A program made the translations under genes and the position numbers. Source: Isoetes taiwanensis (Eukaryota > Streptophyta > Lycopodiopsida > Isoetales > Isoetaceae). From it: a DNA stretch of 64,000 bases. Below are positions 22,980 through 35,900 of this stretch, one piece after another. Position 1 is the first letter of the stretch. Every line of letters starts with the position of its first letter. The stretch covers positions 11,899,819-11,963,818 of the forward strand of contig JAJEKV010000003.1 of the NCBI GenBank assembly GCA_021234155.1. The letters are read 5' to 3'. The notes below the pieces were generated by a model, which was given only the letters and a program-made list of their open reading frames with translations, did not search any database and was not told the origin of the DNA.

Positions 22980-25697
22980 CAGAGTTATACAGTTGTTGTA
23001 TAGATGGTCGATTTTCTATTGAAGAACGGATGAAGAACAAATCAATATTATATTGATGTGAAAACATCTCTCTAGTTCTTGAGATTCGTTGAGAGCAAGA
23101 ATCAGATTGTAGTTCAGGTGCCTTATCAGATTTTGACGAGCACCCTCCATTAGAGCCATTTTCTGTGGCAGCAAATAAAGGAGGAAAACGCAGGTGCCCT
23201 TGGGTCGGGATGCAATTTTTGTTGTGCTTAGAAATATGTTGTAAGTTCCTTCTTCGTGTGGTCAACAACTCTGAGTGTCGCCACAGTACAATGCCACTAT
23301 GTTACATGCTACAGTATATTGGTGCTGAATACTGGAATTCATAGAAAGTCAGAGTTGAGATGTAGTTTAGAAGCCTGGAAGCCTTTTAGAAGCAAACCTT
23401 CTGATTATGCAGCCCACTTAGAATGTAACGAATTAGGCTGATTTCATGGAGCTCAGGTTCTTTGTTTCAAAGAAATTGTGTTTTCTTTTTCTTTTCTTTT
23501 TTTCGAAAATTTTGGATTTTTCTTAAAGGTTGATGCCTATTACAGAGGTCGTCTCATGCAAGGGGTTTTTTGGCAATGGGAGTTTTTCAGTTGGATGTTG
23601 CAAAACATATTTCTAACTTCATGAAAAGCAAGGTAAGTTTTGGCTCAAGGCTCAGGTTTAACAGAAAACGGTAAGGTAAGTTTAGCTCACAGACTCAGGT
23701 TGGCAGAAAAATCCAGATTGTGGAGAATCAACAGGGCAAAATGAAGGAAGTTTTCAAATGGACAGAGAATGCAGGTTACAGCTGATACATTGATTACACA
23801 AGACATAGATCTGAGAAAAAAATGAACTAATCTTTTTCGTGAAATGACGAGAGCTTCTTTCGCCATATGGGGATCCAATGCAAAGGATTAATAGAAAGTG
23901 TACCATCTAAGCCTCAATGAATTCTGAGGTTTTCATATTTTTCATCAGCAAATTGCACTCTATAATTCGGCAGCCGAGGTGATATTTTCCTGCCAAGAAT
24001 ACAGTAGATGTAATCTGTAGCAAAGAGCTTCCTCCTTTAGAATTAATATGTCTTGATCCCACTGGAGTGAACGATGCATTCTGACTAAATCATATATAGG
24101 ATCCCTGCTATTCATTATGTTTATTTATAGACAAATGTAAAGTATGATTTCTCGCTGATATTTCCTTCGTACTGCATTTCCCAGATGTTGCAAGGCCATG
24201 ATTCAAACTCACTTCCATCATATAATGCTTTACGGCTCAATTGCACTCCTATTGTTTAAACTAGGTTTTGTGAAAGCCTTTTTTAATCTAGACTTCCAGA
24301 AAGCTCTCAGCTTTTTTGCTCGCTTAGGATGCCACTGCCTCATTTGAATCACATGAAATGACTTTTGCAGATTGGGCAAGAAGCCCGTTTATACCAGTAA
24401 CTTCTAGTCCTTCCCCCAAGCAAACATTATTCTATCATGAAGCAGCTAAAATGATCATAACTTGATCACAATTATCTCCTGCTCTCGATCCTATTTTAAA
24501 ATGTACAAAATCAACTATATTGTAGTTGCATATCATTTGCTTTTCTCAATCCAAATCTAGCATTTCAATTGTCTACAATTGTCAAACATATTGTCTGCAA
24601 TTGTTAAACATAAGTTATTTCTATCACACCCACAAAAAGTGGCAAACTAACCTTCTGTATGTTTGCTTCTCTCTCTCTCCTATTTTAAAAATTACAAAAC
24701 CAATTGTGAAGTTGCAGATGAAGCGATCTTCCATTGCTTTTGCTTCATTTGTGGTTTCCTATATAAAGTTTTGGCGCTTATCTTTGATGGTTTAATAGAG
24801 AGGTTCCTTGCAGTTAGTTGTGTTATATAGTAGCATAAAAGCAATTGTTTCGTTCAGATTTGCGCATATGCCACATCGACATCAACATTTTAGTAAATAT
24901 ATATTATGTTTGTCGTGCTTAAGGTTGTATCTTACCGCAACTTACTCAAAAACATAAGGCATATCTTTAATGTTAAAATTTGGTGTGACATTCTTTGAGA
25001 AGGCAAAATTTCCATAACTCCAAAAACTATTTACAACACTAAGTGAACCGATGGTTCCAACACGATTGTAGGCCAAGATCGTTGGATGAACACAACAAAG
25101 GAATAAAGAACAAGAAATAAAGAGAAATCGTTGAAAAAGTGGTCCTCTCCCAAATAGGGTACAGTCGCCATGTTCCGCGCACTTAAGAGGCAAATTGGCC
25201 CAATGCACACGGATTTCATGCGTCCCTCGAGCCGTCAATTAATTTGGATACCTAATGTTGTCTATAACAACTTCTCCAAAGACATGGACACCAAAAAATA
25301 TCAGGCTAGAAAGTTATAGTGCCTTAAAGCAAGGGGGTGTAGCGTCCACCGTTGCGAGACCCCTAACCATATTGCTTGGTACCCGAGGCCACCTTTCGTG
25401 CGGGTTATTGTCTGGAGACGCGCAATAAGTTCCACCTACCGCGCACTTGAGTGAACCTGCACGCCTGACTGTCTCTCACGGTCGGGCCACATCCCATTAA
25501 TATCAGCGGGCCTAGATGCCGTATACGAGGCCTACGGCACCAGTTACTGATACGTATGCCGCCAGTTATCGCAGTACCTGCCAAAGGTCACCGTTGCCTT
25601 TTTAGCCCTCCTCCGCTAAAATTTGAGCTGATTTTCCACACTGCAATCCCAAATCTGCATCCAAATTGGCTCGAACATTCCCTGCCTCATCCAGAAG
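22980..25697. other. Intergenic stretch, possible LTR-like piece at 25337
   Basis: No supported gene. A plus-strand open stretch at about 23117-23335 contains GGKRRCPWVG, but no family could be assigned. From 25337 (TGTAGCGTCCACC) to about 25620 the base composition becomes GC-richer and looks like the start of another LTR, cut off by element B. This is weakly supported. Confidence 0.4.
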
Positions 25698-27361
25698 AAA
25701 GATCTTGACCAAGTTTGAGTTCTAGTCTGCAAGATATTCGATCTCAAAGTTGAGTCAATTTTTGGTCAATACCAGTCAAAGCCACAGACAGATCTCAGAA
25801 TTTTGTAACTTGAGTTGCAGAGGGAACTTTTGAGAAATTCCAAGACTGAGATGACGTATGGATCCCAAACGTGTGGGGCATGCACTCAAATCTTATTTTG
25901 AATCACTAAAACTATTTTTTTGGCACTGTTTTGTGGATAACAGTCTAAAATTGTATCAGACAGAATGCAAAAAATGATGACTTGGGTTTGGAATGGTTTT
26001 TTCTCGAACTTTTTGTGCACACAGGTGCAAATATGATTGGAAATGAGGGGCAAATGGTCATATGAAAGAAAAGGTTGTAGAATATCTTACTGTAAAAATG
26101 TTTTCATGGCTAGAATGCTAAAAGAATATGACAGTCAAACTGTTTGGCACTTGGCAGGCAATTTTCCTTGATATGAAAGTAATACAAGATAGATGTAGGT
26201 CATAAGAACATAAATCAATCATCAGAAGATCTCAAAACGTCATGTAATAATATCATAGTAGGATAATCAGTCTAATTTTCTCAAATCGAACTGTGGAATG
26301 CTCAGATACTTCATAAACGTCTTCAGATCATGCTCAGCATGTATCAATGTTGAGGTTTGATGCGTCTGGGCCTTCAAAAAACTTCTGTCATTGTTTTCCC
26401 CGGTATAGGTTTAGATTTGATGATTCCGGCATCTTAGGACAATTTTAGGCTTAATGAGATGCCTATGAGCGGGAATCCAAGAATAGGTAGTTTTTATAGC
26501 TTAAGAATTCAATTCTGGCGTGATTCAAGCAAGGTTCCAGGTTTAGGGTTATTCAACTGTATTTTTCCAGAAATCTCACGATACGGTGGCCGTATGTTTT
26601 GGAGTATAAACTCGGAATATGCTGTATTTTGAAATTTTGAAAAGCTAGGCTATGGTTTAAAAGGTGCCCCATAAAATAATTGAGAAGTTTGGGTCATTTG
26701 AGGCAATGGCAACCCTAATTTCTTGGGAATATGTTAGATCTAGATACCATGCTTGGAATATTCCATGGGGTATATGGGTAACATGGATACTTAAGGCACA
26801 ATGGTGGGTGAAGCAAAAGGGGTATAAGAAATTACAAACAAGAATTAGACTAGGGGCATTTGCAAGGTGTGACATGGGAAAAAAGAATATGAAATGGGAA
26901 GATCATCTTTTGGGAGAGGCAAAAGGCATTAAGAAAAACGGATTTAGGCAAAGCATGGTGTGATTGGCAAAAAGGTGAGCAAGGGGGGATATAGGTATAA
27001 GGGAAATATAACTAGGAGAATTTCAAAATGGGGGTAAGAATATGGGTAAAAAATGGCTAGGAGGTGAAATCAATTACCCTGGGGTCTTCCAAACTTTGTC
27101 TTCCAATCTTCAAAAAGTATCTTCCAATCTCCTCAACCCAGAATCTCATAAAGCATCCTTTGACTACCTTTGACCTCAAATGGAGTATCTTCCATGGGAG
27201 TTGACCTTGAATACTTGTGTTGACCTTTGAAGATTGATGTTGTTTGACTTCCACACCATTGTTGACTACCAAGCTCTTCTTTGATCTAATTCTTCCAAAA
27301 TGACTTGACCTAACTTCAATACATGAACCAACAGTTAGTATGTTGCCATTTGGGGGCAACA
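25698..27361 (-). repeat. 3' LTR of element B, truncated at its distal end
   Basis: Matches 36552-38218 almost base for base. The plus-strand end GGGGGCAACA at 27361 is the LTR start on the minus strand. Homology stops abruptly at 25698, leaving the final 264 bases (equivalent of 36288-36551) missing. The deletion or later rearrangement also removed the flanking target site. Confidence 0.88.
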
Positions 27362-28119
27362 TCTCGCCAAAACAAGAAAATGGCTGGTCCTCTCAGCCAT
27401 AGAGGGTCTTCAACTTTGTACCAAAGTGTTTAAGTGAGAATTATGGTAGGAAGGGGGTGTAAAGTGCAAGTGTTGATGGAATAGAGGTGAATATGGTGGT
27501 GTGAGGATGTGAGTGAGTGAAAAAGGTGAGAATGAGTGTGAATATGATAATGTGGTGATGGGAATGGAGTGTATGAGGTGAGGTGAATGTGCAAGTCTTG
27601 AGATCTCGTCAAAACAAGAAAATGTATGCCTTCCTGATCCTTTAAAAATGCAACTCTGCTATGATGGTGAAGCTAAATTGCAGAGTGCTTTCTTTTGGGA
27701 ATGAAAACAAGAATAAGGAGTCTAAATGGATAGCAGGACCGCTTATGACAGATGAATAAAGATGGAGAAAGGATGCACCTGTCATGGAAACACACAAACA
27801 AGTTAATCTTGACCTTTGCAACTCTGCCATGATGGTGAAGCTGAATTTGCAGAGTGCACATTTAGGGAAATAAAATGAAGAATACATGGCTAAATGGAGA
27901 GCAGGACCACAATGAGATAGATGAATGAAGATGGAAGAAGGGTGCTCCTGCAAATGACACTTGGCAATTCATTACTGGAAATCCTTGTCTTGGAGTTGTT
28001 TGATAGTTCATTGTTCATTCTGGCTAACTGCAAACATGAACTCAATGAAACATTAGTTCTAAAATCAAGACAAACTGAAATCTAACCTATCTAATATTTA
28101 ATTATAACTTTTCTAAGTT
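27362..28119 (-). other. 3' spacer of element B with a 168-bp tandem duplication
   Basis: Non-coding stretch between integrase end and 3' LTR on the minus strand. Two diverged copies of a unit start at 27650 and 27818 (GCAACTCTGC, then ATGATGGTGAAGCT), giving a period of 168 bases. A G/T-rich low-complexity patch lies at about 27430-27600. A TCTCGCC purine/pyrimidine end borders the LTR. Confidence 0.7.
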
Positions 28120-28765
28120 CTAGAGCATAAAAAGGGACAAGCATATATGCTGATCCCAGTACCTTTTTAGGTGGATAGTGTTGATGGGATTTGGAAGTGG
28201 CACCCCTGAAGTTAATTCCTCTAACCAATAAGAGTTGGTGCCTGCAGGTTCCAACACCTCATAGGGACCTTCCCGAAGATTTTCAAACTTACTAGCTGAA
28301 TCTTCCCTTGATTTATTCCATTTTAGAACTAGCTCTCCTGTCTTGAAAGTCCCTTGTATTTTATGATCAGCTTTGAAAGCAGCCAAATCCTTGGCCTTTT
28401 TAAGCAGATTGGCATTCTCAGCTTCCATCCTATATTCTTCCAAATGCAGGAGGGTGTCTAGTCTTTCCTGCAAGGCATATTCAAAAGGCAAACATAACTT
28501 GTGGGCTAACCTTAGAGATGGAAGCTCAAGCTCTACTGGAAGCACAGCTTCAATGCCATATACTAAGTTAAAGGGTGTGTGAGTGGTTGCTGCTTTAATG
28601 GTGACTCTATAAGCCCATAGAGCATCCACCAGTTTGACATGCCAATCCTTTTGATTATCATCCACTGTTCTGCAAAATGCTTTTCAAAACTTTATTAGTA
28701 GCTTCTGCTTGACCATTACCTGGGGATAGTAGCAGGAGCTCTTGGTATGTTTGACCTTAAGAATA
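28120..28765 (-). pseudogene. C-terminal half of element B integrase
   Basis: On the minus strand it begins with LTILKVKHTKSS and CYYPQ near 28760-28710, then NGQAEATNKVLKSILQ in a shifted frame. It runs open from DDNQKDWHVKL to HLKRYWDQHICLSL before the stop at 28120. The part is the end of the integrase core plus the C-terminal DNA-binding region. The start of this core lies 2.8 kb away at 31.6 kb because of an insertion. The segment with the second catalytic aspartate appears to be missing at the junction. Confidence 0.85.
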
Positions 28766-28770
28766 GTCAA

Positions 28771-29222
28771 CAAACCATTGCATTCCACACTTAAAAATAA
28801 AATTCCCCCTTAAACCCCCTTTGGTTTGGGTGCATATTCACACGGGGGGTGACTCCGGGCATCGAGAGCTGTCGGATGAGCATATATGCCTTTTATTCCT
28901 CGATCTAGACCGTACATAGTGATCCTCATTTGTGGGGTATGCCTGTACAAGTTTTGGTATACTGTATAACACAATTTGCGAAATACTATAAGATTTGAGA
29001 GAATGTACTATATGGTATTGATTTTGTATATGTATAACATGATTTTAGGGGCTCTCGCCCCCTCTACACCCCCCCCTCGTGTGAATATGCACCCAAACCA
29101 AAGGGGGTTTAAGGGGAATTTTATTTTTAAGTGTGGAATGCAATGGTTTGGAATAATTAATGTTAATGATAGTTATGAGTTGGTAGTTATACTAAAAAAA
29201 ATTTTTGGCCCTTCGGGCCCTA
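28771..29222 (+). mobile_element. Foldback/MITE-like element, copy 1
   Basis: Two long inverted arms (28771-28849 and about 29071-29150) pair nearly perfectly. The left arm reads CAAACCATTGCATTCCACAC and ends near CACACGGGGGG. To the right the family continues to a small perfect hairpin GGCCCttCGGGCC (about 29207-29220). Copies 2 and 3 lie at about 60590-60900 and 61794-62261. No coding capacity. The left end directly borders integrase sequence of element B. Confidence 0.75.
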
Positions 29223-31595
29223 ACAAAAGAAAACAAAACCAAATAAAGAAACAAGCAACAATACAACATATACATAGTTCAAACTCCCTTGAGTGAATAT
29301 GTAGCATCTAAACTAAAAAAAAGTCATATAATCATTGTTTATTTGTTATATATTGTTATATGTTTGTGAAATATGTGAAGAACAAGAAATTTAGGGCCTA
29401 TAGAATATAAAAAACATAAAAACAATGCAAATGAAAACGTATACACAAACTAGCATAAGGGGTTCTCATATTCGTCTAACCCTCAATACTGCCTAACCCC
29501 TCGCCCTTGATCCAAGTAATATTCCATGGATTATTCCAAACCCACAAACTATAGCCGTTCATCTAAAAACGAGATGGGGTCAAACCCCATTTTCCACCTC
29601 ACCCAAAGGTTGTCTCAATTGTATTCCGTTGAAGTCAAACAGTCAAACATGTACAGACAGACTACTTAACACCAAACATATGTGCACAGATTACAGGAAT
29701 TCCATTCCTGTTCAACACTAGAGCTGATTCCTGTTCAACACTAGAGCTGCTTGCATTACAACCTGCAGCTCTGTAAATTTGAATTACATGGACAACAAGA
29801 AAACTCTAATATAACTCCACTTCCTCTGAAACAACGATGGGTCAAGCACGGGCTTTGGATTAAGCTTCATCTTTGGAGATGCCTCCGTGCCAAACTTCAC
29901 CAAAGAAGATCATCAATTGCTAAGACAAAGCTTGCCTTTGCATTGTTGTCATGTCATGTTGGCTAAGCGTCCACAATGCTATGCCCGGATGCATATGAGC
30001 CATTACTTATGGTAGCTCGACTATCTTCCTTTTTGGATGCACCCAACAATAGATCATTGCCACTTGCTTCCACTTGCTCACTTGGCAAAATATTGTCCGT
30101 AGAAGAACCTACATGCCTAAAGTGCTTGTATCATCCGAGAATTCCACGAAACCTCGGTGCTCTTTGTCAAGAAACAAAAGAAGGTTGCATTTGAAAAACC
30201 ATCTTAATACATAAAGGGTCGCAGGATTATATATGGTCTATAAAGTCTTTTGGCAATCTACGGCGATAAACAACCGAAAGGTCATTAAATTCATCGAAAA
30301 TTCTATCCTTTTTATCTCACTACTTTGTATGTCTCATAAGACGAGACACACTGTTTGGGCGGATTAATAACATGTTCTCGCAACTACTCCACGCAATAGA
30401 AGCCTCAGAGTAAAACAAAGGCCTCGTCATGTACATCCCGCCACACATAATACTTCAGGTCAAAGTATGGAACACTCAGAACCATAAGAGCTAAGAGGCA
30501 TTCAAGAAGGGACCTGATTTGCATCTCGCTAATCCAAATTTCTAGAGCTGCTCCAAGAACCTTCGACTTTTCGGGAGGCCTTTTGAAGAATATCTTTGCC
30601 TTTGTTCTTTGTCAAGAACTCCAGCCGAACCTTGATTCATAGTTAGTGCAGCATCAATGTAAGGACTCAATTCATTGAACAATAAACAAGAAAAGGTATG
30701 CATGCAAGGCATTCATGCCCATCTACACAAAAAAGTACTCGATACCTCTGGCCGAAGTCTTCATCCGCAAAGTGCACATTGTAGAAGTGCAATTGTAGAA
30801 GTGCATGGCGATCGACACAAAAGATTTCGCGGTGACACAAAAATGCCCAGACTTCCTCAGTACCTTTGGAGCATGAAAAGGAGCATGAGAGAATACTATG
30901 AACTGCCAGACATTAAAACATCTCCTGTCCCTGTCGCTAGCCCTCGGCTGCCGGAACCCTCATTGCAATGGAGCAGAACCCATGTATCCTCCGTTGAACC
31001 TCCCGACCATCTACCTCTGCTTGAACCTCCCGATCATCTACCTCTGCTCTGATCTGCCTTTACTTGCTCTGATGGCGATTTACTCAGGGCATGAGGACAA
31101 ACAAATTAACCAGGAGCCTAATCGGAGTTTTGAATGGGGTAATGCGCCATACTTAGATTGCTTCTCAGATTCTGCTGCAAAATGACCTTTTCCACTCTGT
31201 CGGACCTATAACTCTTGTAATGTTTGCCCCAGACTGAAGCCAAAGATTGGAGATGCAATCACTTAAAAGAAGAAGAGGTCTTTGACCTAAATCGCTCCAA
31301 CAAGATTGTGGATTGTAATTTTATCTTGCTAATCCCTGTTGTTGCAGATTTGCAAGCTCTGTTTCGTGCCCTAAAATGCTATCCACGAGGCTTGCATGTT
31401 CAGCCCCTAAAATAAAAAGAGGGCTTTTGTTGTGAGCCCTTGGATGTTGGACCATTGAAAAAAAAAAGCTAAATTAACGACTAAGAAATGACGCACTCTA
31501 GATGTATGCATTAGTACATCTATTCGAATACGCCATGAAATCTTAGGAAAACCTTAGTTAAAAGCGTACAAAAACACAAAGAAAACCCCCTGTTA
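29223..31595. other. Remainder of the block inserted in element B integrase
   Basis: About 2.4 kb of unknown origin between the foldback element and the interrupted integrase. No protein family was recognised, and the open frame at 30675-31052 has no known motif. A 27-bp tandem pair (TTGAACCTCCCGACCATCTA...) sits at 30994-31047. The ends of the inserted block carry no clear terminal repeats, so it may be several nested insertions. Confidence 0.5.
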
Positions 31596-32935
31596 TTATG
31601 CTACATATTCGTGTAAAAACTTTGTTGTTGTAATAGCATTAGCCTGTCTTAAAGGAATTGCTTCTGTCCACTTGGTAAAATAATCTGTAGCTACAATAAT
31701 GTGCTGATGTTGACCTGCAGAAGGGGGGTTAATAGGGCCAATATAATCCAGTCCCCATATTTGGAAGGGTCCTGGAGAAATGATAGGATTTAATGCAGCT
31801 GAGAGGAGGATCCTTTTGCCAAATATCTGACACTTGTGGCAAGACTTTATAGCAGTATAACAATCTTTAAATATTGTAGGCCAATAATAGCCTGACCTGA
31901 GAATTTTCTTAGCAGTAGTGTCTCCAGTAAAATGGCCTCCACATACTCCTTCATGCATTTCTCTAATGATCAGAGCAGATTCTTCTTCATTGACACACCT
32001 CAGTAATAGTCCATCCCTGTTGACTTTACATAGAACATCATTAATCATTTTAAATTGCCTACATTTTTCTTTAAATCTCCTTTGCTGGCTCGAAGTCAGT
32101 CCTGAGGGCATCTCCTTGAATTGTAGAAAATTTTTAATAGATAGCTGCCAGTCCTGTTGGTTCTGCTCTTCATCTTCTGCCTGCAAATAAGCTAAGGCAT
32201 CCACAAAGTCAACAACCTCTACTGCATCCTCATGATCAAAGAAAATGTAAGGTAAATAAAGACTGGGACTCTTCACCTGATGTAACCCCTTAATGGAAAT
32301 ATCAAAGGTTTGTAGCTTACAAGCCCACCTTTGAATTTTTGGTTTGGAAATAGCCTTACCAAATAACAACCCCATTGGATTTTGCTTCATATAAACTTGA
32401 ACATAACTCTTCAATAACAGGTGACCTTGTCTGTCAATGAGGAACATAAGAGCAGCAACACTCTTTTCCAATCTGGTGTATTTTTCTTCAGTTGAACTCC
32501 ATTGTTTGCTGGCAAAAGCTATGATATGCTTGTCCTTTAGAATAGCTAGACCTATAGCTTTCTTAGTGATAGTAATATAAACCTCAAATGGCATATCCAA
32601 ATCAGGTTTTTTTAAAAGAGTAGCCTCACAAATGGACTTTATAAGTAACTCAAAAGACTCTTGACAATTTGATGACAATGTGACAGGGACATACTTGCTC
32701 TCAGATTTAGAGATCCTGCCTATTCTTGTCAGTTTGGAAATAAGACTTATAATGTGAGCAAAGTTAGGAATATACATCCTAAGAAAACTAGTCATGCCAA
32801 TATAACTTTTCACCTGCTTCAAATTCTTGGGAGGTACCAGTTTTTTGAGGACTTCAACCTTTTCTTGTGCCACTTGTATACCATTGTTGGACACCTCATG
32901 CCCCAAAAGTTGCCCTTTGGATGCAAAAAAAAATA
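31596..32935 (-). pseudogene. End of RT, Ty3-type RNase H and first half of integrase (element B)
   Basis: Continues the pol frame after a one-base shift. It reads FFASKGQLLGHEVSNNG, then GMTSFLRMYIPNFAHI (RT thumb side), then the RNase H with EVYITITKKAIGLAIL and FASKQWSSTEEKYTRLE. Integrase follows with its zinc-binding part HEGVCGGHFTG...CHKCQIFGKR and the core start WGLDYIGPINPPS and VATDYFTKWTEAIPL. The frame ends at FLHEYV near 31604, where foreign sequence begins. Roughly 440 codons are uninterrupted, much better preserved than in element A. Confidence 0.9.
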
Positions 32936-35900
32936 CATTTCTTTGGGTTAAGGTTGACTCCAGAGTCCCTGCACAAAGAGCATATCTTTGCAAGCAATTC
33001 CAAATGATTAGTAGGGTGAGATCCTAAGCAAAGGTCATCCAAGTAAACTCTGAATTCTTGAGGAGACATAGGTCTAAAAATAACATCCATAGCTCTCTGG
33101 AAAGTGGCAAGTGCATTCATCAATCCAAAAGGCATTCTTTTCATTGCATAAGTTCCCCAAGGAGTAATAAAAGAGGTCTTTGGTTGATCTTCTTCCTTAA
33201 TTCCAATTTGATTAAATCCTGAAAATCCATCTAAGAATGAGTACACCTCTTTTCCTGCTACAGCATATAAGATTTCTTCTAAAAAAGGTAAGGGATAGCA
33301 GTCCTTGATGGTGGCTTTGTTGAGATCTCGATAATCAATGCAAATTCTTAAGGCACCACTCTTTTTTTCTACAGATACAATGCAAGATACCCATTCTGGG
33401 TTAATGATTTCAATGATAACACCTGCATCTAGCATTTTATCCAACTCATCTTTGATTAGTCCCATCAATGAAGCATTAATTCTTCTCAGTTTTTGGAAAA
33501 CAGGCTTACATTCTTCTTTAATCTTGATTTCAAATTGGCATACCTCAGCTTTAATACCAGTGAGCTCAGAATAATCCCAGGCAAACACATCCTTCCTTTC
33601 TTCAAAAAACATTTGTATGTTCTCCCTATTTTGGTATTCAATCAAATCTCTAACAAACAGGGTTCTAGTCTTACCATTTTTTGTGATTGTAATCTCTTCA
33701 GTGTCCTTTTCCTCTGATGCATTAATGGTTAGAATGGGACAAAGTGCTTTTACCTCACTAGCATCAAGATCTTCCTCTGGAATAGCTCCCTCAGTTAAAT
33801 GTGACATGAGAGTTTCTCTACATAAGGCATCAGCTTCCACATTTTTCTCTCTTGGTATGTGAGTGATCTCCCATGAAGAAAAACTCGAGAGTACTCCCAT
33901 TACTTGATTTTTCAAGAGCTCCATATCTGCATTTTTTGTTTGGTAGTTTTCTGAAACTTGCCTACAAATTAATTGTGAGTCACCATAAATGTGAATATTA
34001 GCAATATCCATAGCTTTGGCCTCCTGAAGACCTGCAATTAGAGCTTTATATTCTGCTACATTAGATGTGACTTGGGGGAAGATTCTTCCTACTTTAGCTA
34101 ATAGTTTGTGAGAAGAATCTTTTAAAATAGCAGCAGATGATGCAATATTTAATTTTTTGGAAATACCTCCATCAAACCATAAGAATCCTGATGGTCCTTG
34201 TCTGCTGGGGAGTGCACATTCCATAATAAGAGGAACCATTTCATAGTTTCTTGATCTTGTATTTTTTATTCTGTAAGATCCCAAAGGTTCTTCAATCAAC
34301 ATTTCTTTAATAAAATTTACCTCTTCTTTGGAACCATAGGAGCCATCTTGGTTGTAAATTGTAGCAGTCTGAGAGCCATTGGAGATGGTACATCTCCCTT
34401 GAGACCAGACTGGCCTAGCATCCACAGTGGCTAACCATCTCCTCCCTAAAAGTAGATCATATATGTCAGATTCATCCCGTATATCTTCAAAATCCACTAC
34501 AATAAAGTTAGCAGCTACAGTTATGCCTTCTGTATTAACAGGCACTTTAGTCACCACACCAATAGGAGTAATCTTAGTATTATAAAAAGATCTTAATAAT
34601 ATAGAAGCTTTCTTGTCCACCTCGAAACCACACTTCTTCATAATGTGATATGGCATGATATTTAGGGGGGATCCCCCATCAAGCAACACATTTGAGAAAG
34701 TATAACCCCCTAAAGCAGCTGAACATGTGAATGCTCCAGGGTCTTCTTCATTCTGTGCTAGAACAAGATTAGTGGCATCAGTGAAATTTACACAAGCATT
34801 CAATGCCTCACCACCAGTTTGCTGAAGTACCCTTTTTCTATAGCTAGGTGCAATCTTTAGCAAGGTGAAGAGATCCACACTTACTTTGGAGTTTTTGAGC
34901 AAAACATCAACTTCATCAATGTCTTGGTCTTTCTTACCATATTTTTGTTGTGGGAGAGGAGCTATCATTTGAGCAGGTGATTCCATTATAGGTGGTGAAG
35001 ACCTGGCAGTGGGGTGCCTACTTGATTCAGCATGTACATTGGGTTCATTCATACTTCTAGTTTGCACTACCATAACTTCTTCAGCTTTGGGAACTTCTGT
35101 AGCTTGAATAAACCTTATAGAAGTGCTTGGTTTAGCAAATCTCACAGGAGGTTTGGATTCTGGTCTCTTCTCCTTTTCCTGCTTCGCAAAGTATTCCTTA
35201 ACAACACACTCAATTTCTTTACAAAAAGAACAAACAGGACATTCCTTTCCAAAGTGACCTTTTCTATTGCATTTAGGACACACTTGCCAATAGCAAATTT
35301 CTAATGGATGAGAGTTCCTATTGCAATGAATACATTCAGGATAAGTTCTACCTGTTCTTGTAGCCTTGAGTTCAACCAATTGTTTGGTTAATTCTGCTAA
35401 AGCCTCAGTAACTTTAGATAGGCCTGCCTTAACCTCTGCAACCTGGGAATTAGCTTCCTCCTCTTTAGATTTTTTCTTTTCCTTCTGTATGGCATAAACT
35501 GGGATGGAAGAGTGATGGTCATACTGTGCATCAGTAGCATCAGGGTAAAAAGGGTCATGATTATGATGGGAAATGTGATGTTTGTCAGGTAAGGTAGAGA
35601 GCGTCTGAGTCAGGTCAGTGGTTTTGGCAAAAACTTTGTATATGGAATCAAAACCTTCAGCAGCTTGGATTTTGAGCAACTTCCTTTGGATATCTGGTCT
35701 TCTTTCCAAGCCATTGATGAAAGCAGTAACTAAAAAAAGGGTTGGAATTGTGACCTGTGCCCTTTGACACCTGCTCATAAAGGTACTAAACCTCTCTTTG
35801 TACTGATTCACGCTTTCTCCTGCATGTATAGAAAAACTTTGCAACTCATTAACCAAATCTTTTGGAGCAGCTAACTTACCAAACCTATCCAAGAACTTCT

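Noticed and set aside
23117-23335. Plus-strand open stretch with GGKRRCPWVG as a DNA glycosylase exon
   Set aside because: Only a few residues resemble the start of 3-methyladenine glycosylases; the following residues do not fit and no further exon was found.
26664-26963. 99-residue open frame (MPHKIIEKFG...) as a host gene
   Set aside because: It lies inside the LTR of element B on the opposite strand, is duplicated only because the LTR is, and shows only replacement differences.
27430-27612. His/Ser/Thr-rich minus-strand frame
   Set aside because: Low-complexity G/T-rich DNA in the 3' spacer of element B; no conserved feature.
29207-29224. Helitron 3' end at GGCCCTTCGGGCCCTAA
   Set aside because: The hairpin runs directly into CTAA without the usual spacer of about ten bases, and the element carries long inverted arms, unlike Helitrons.
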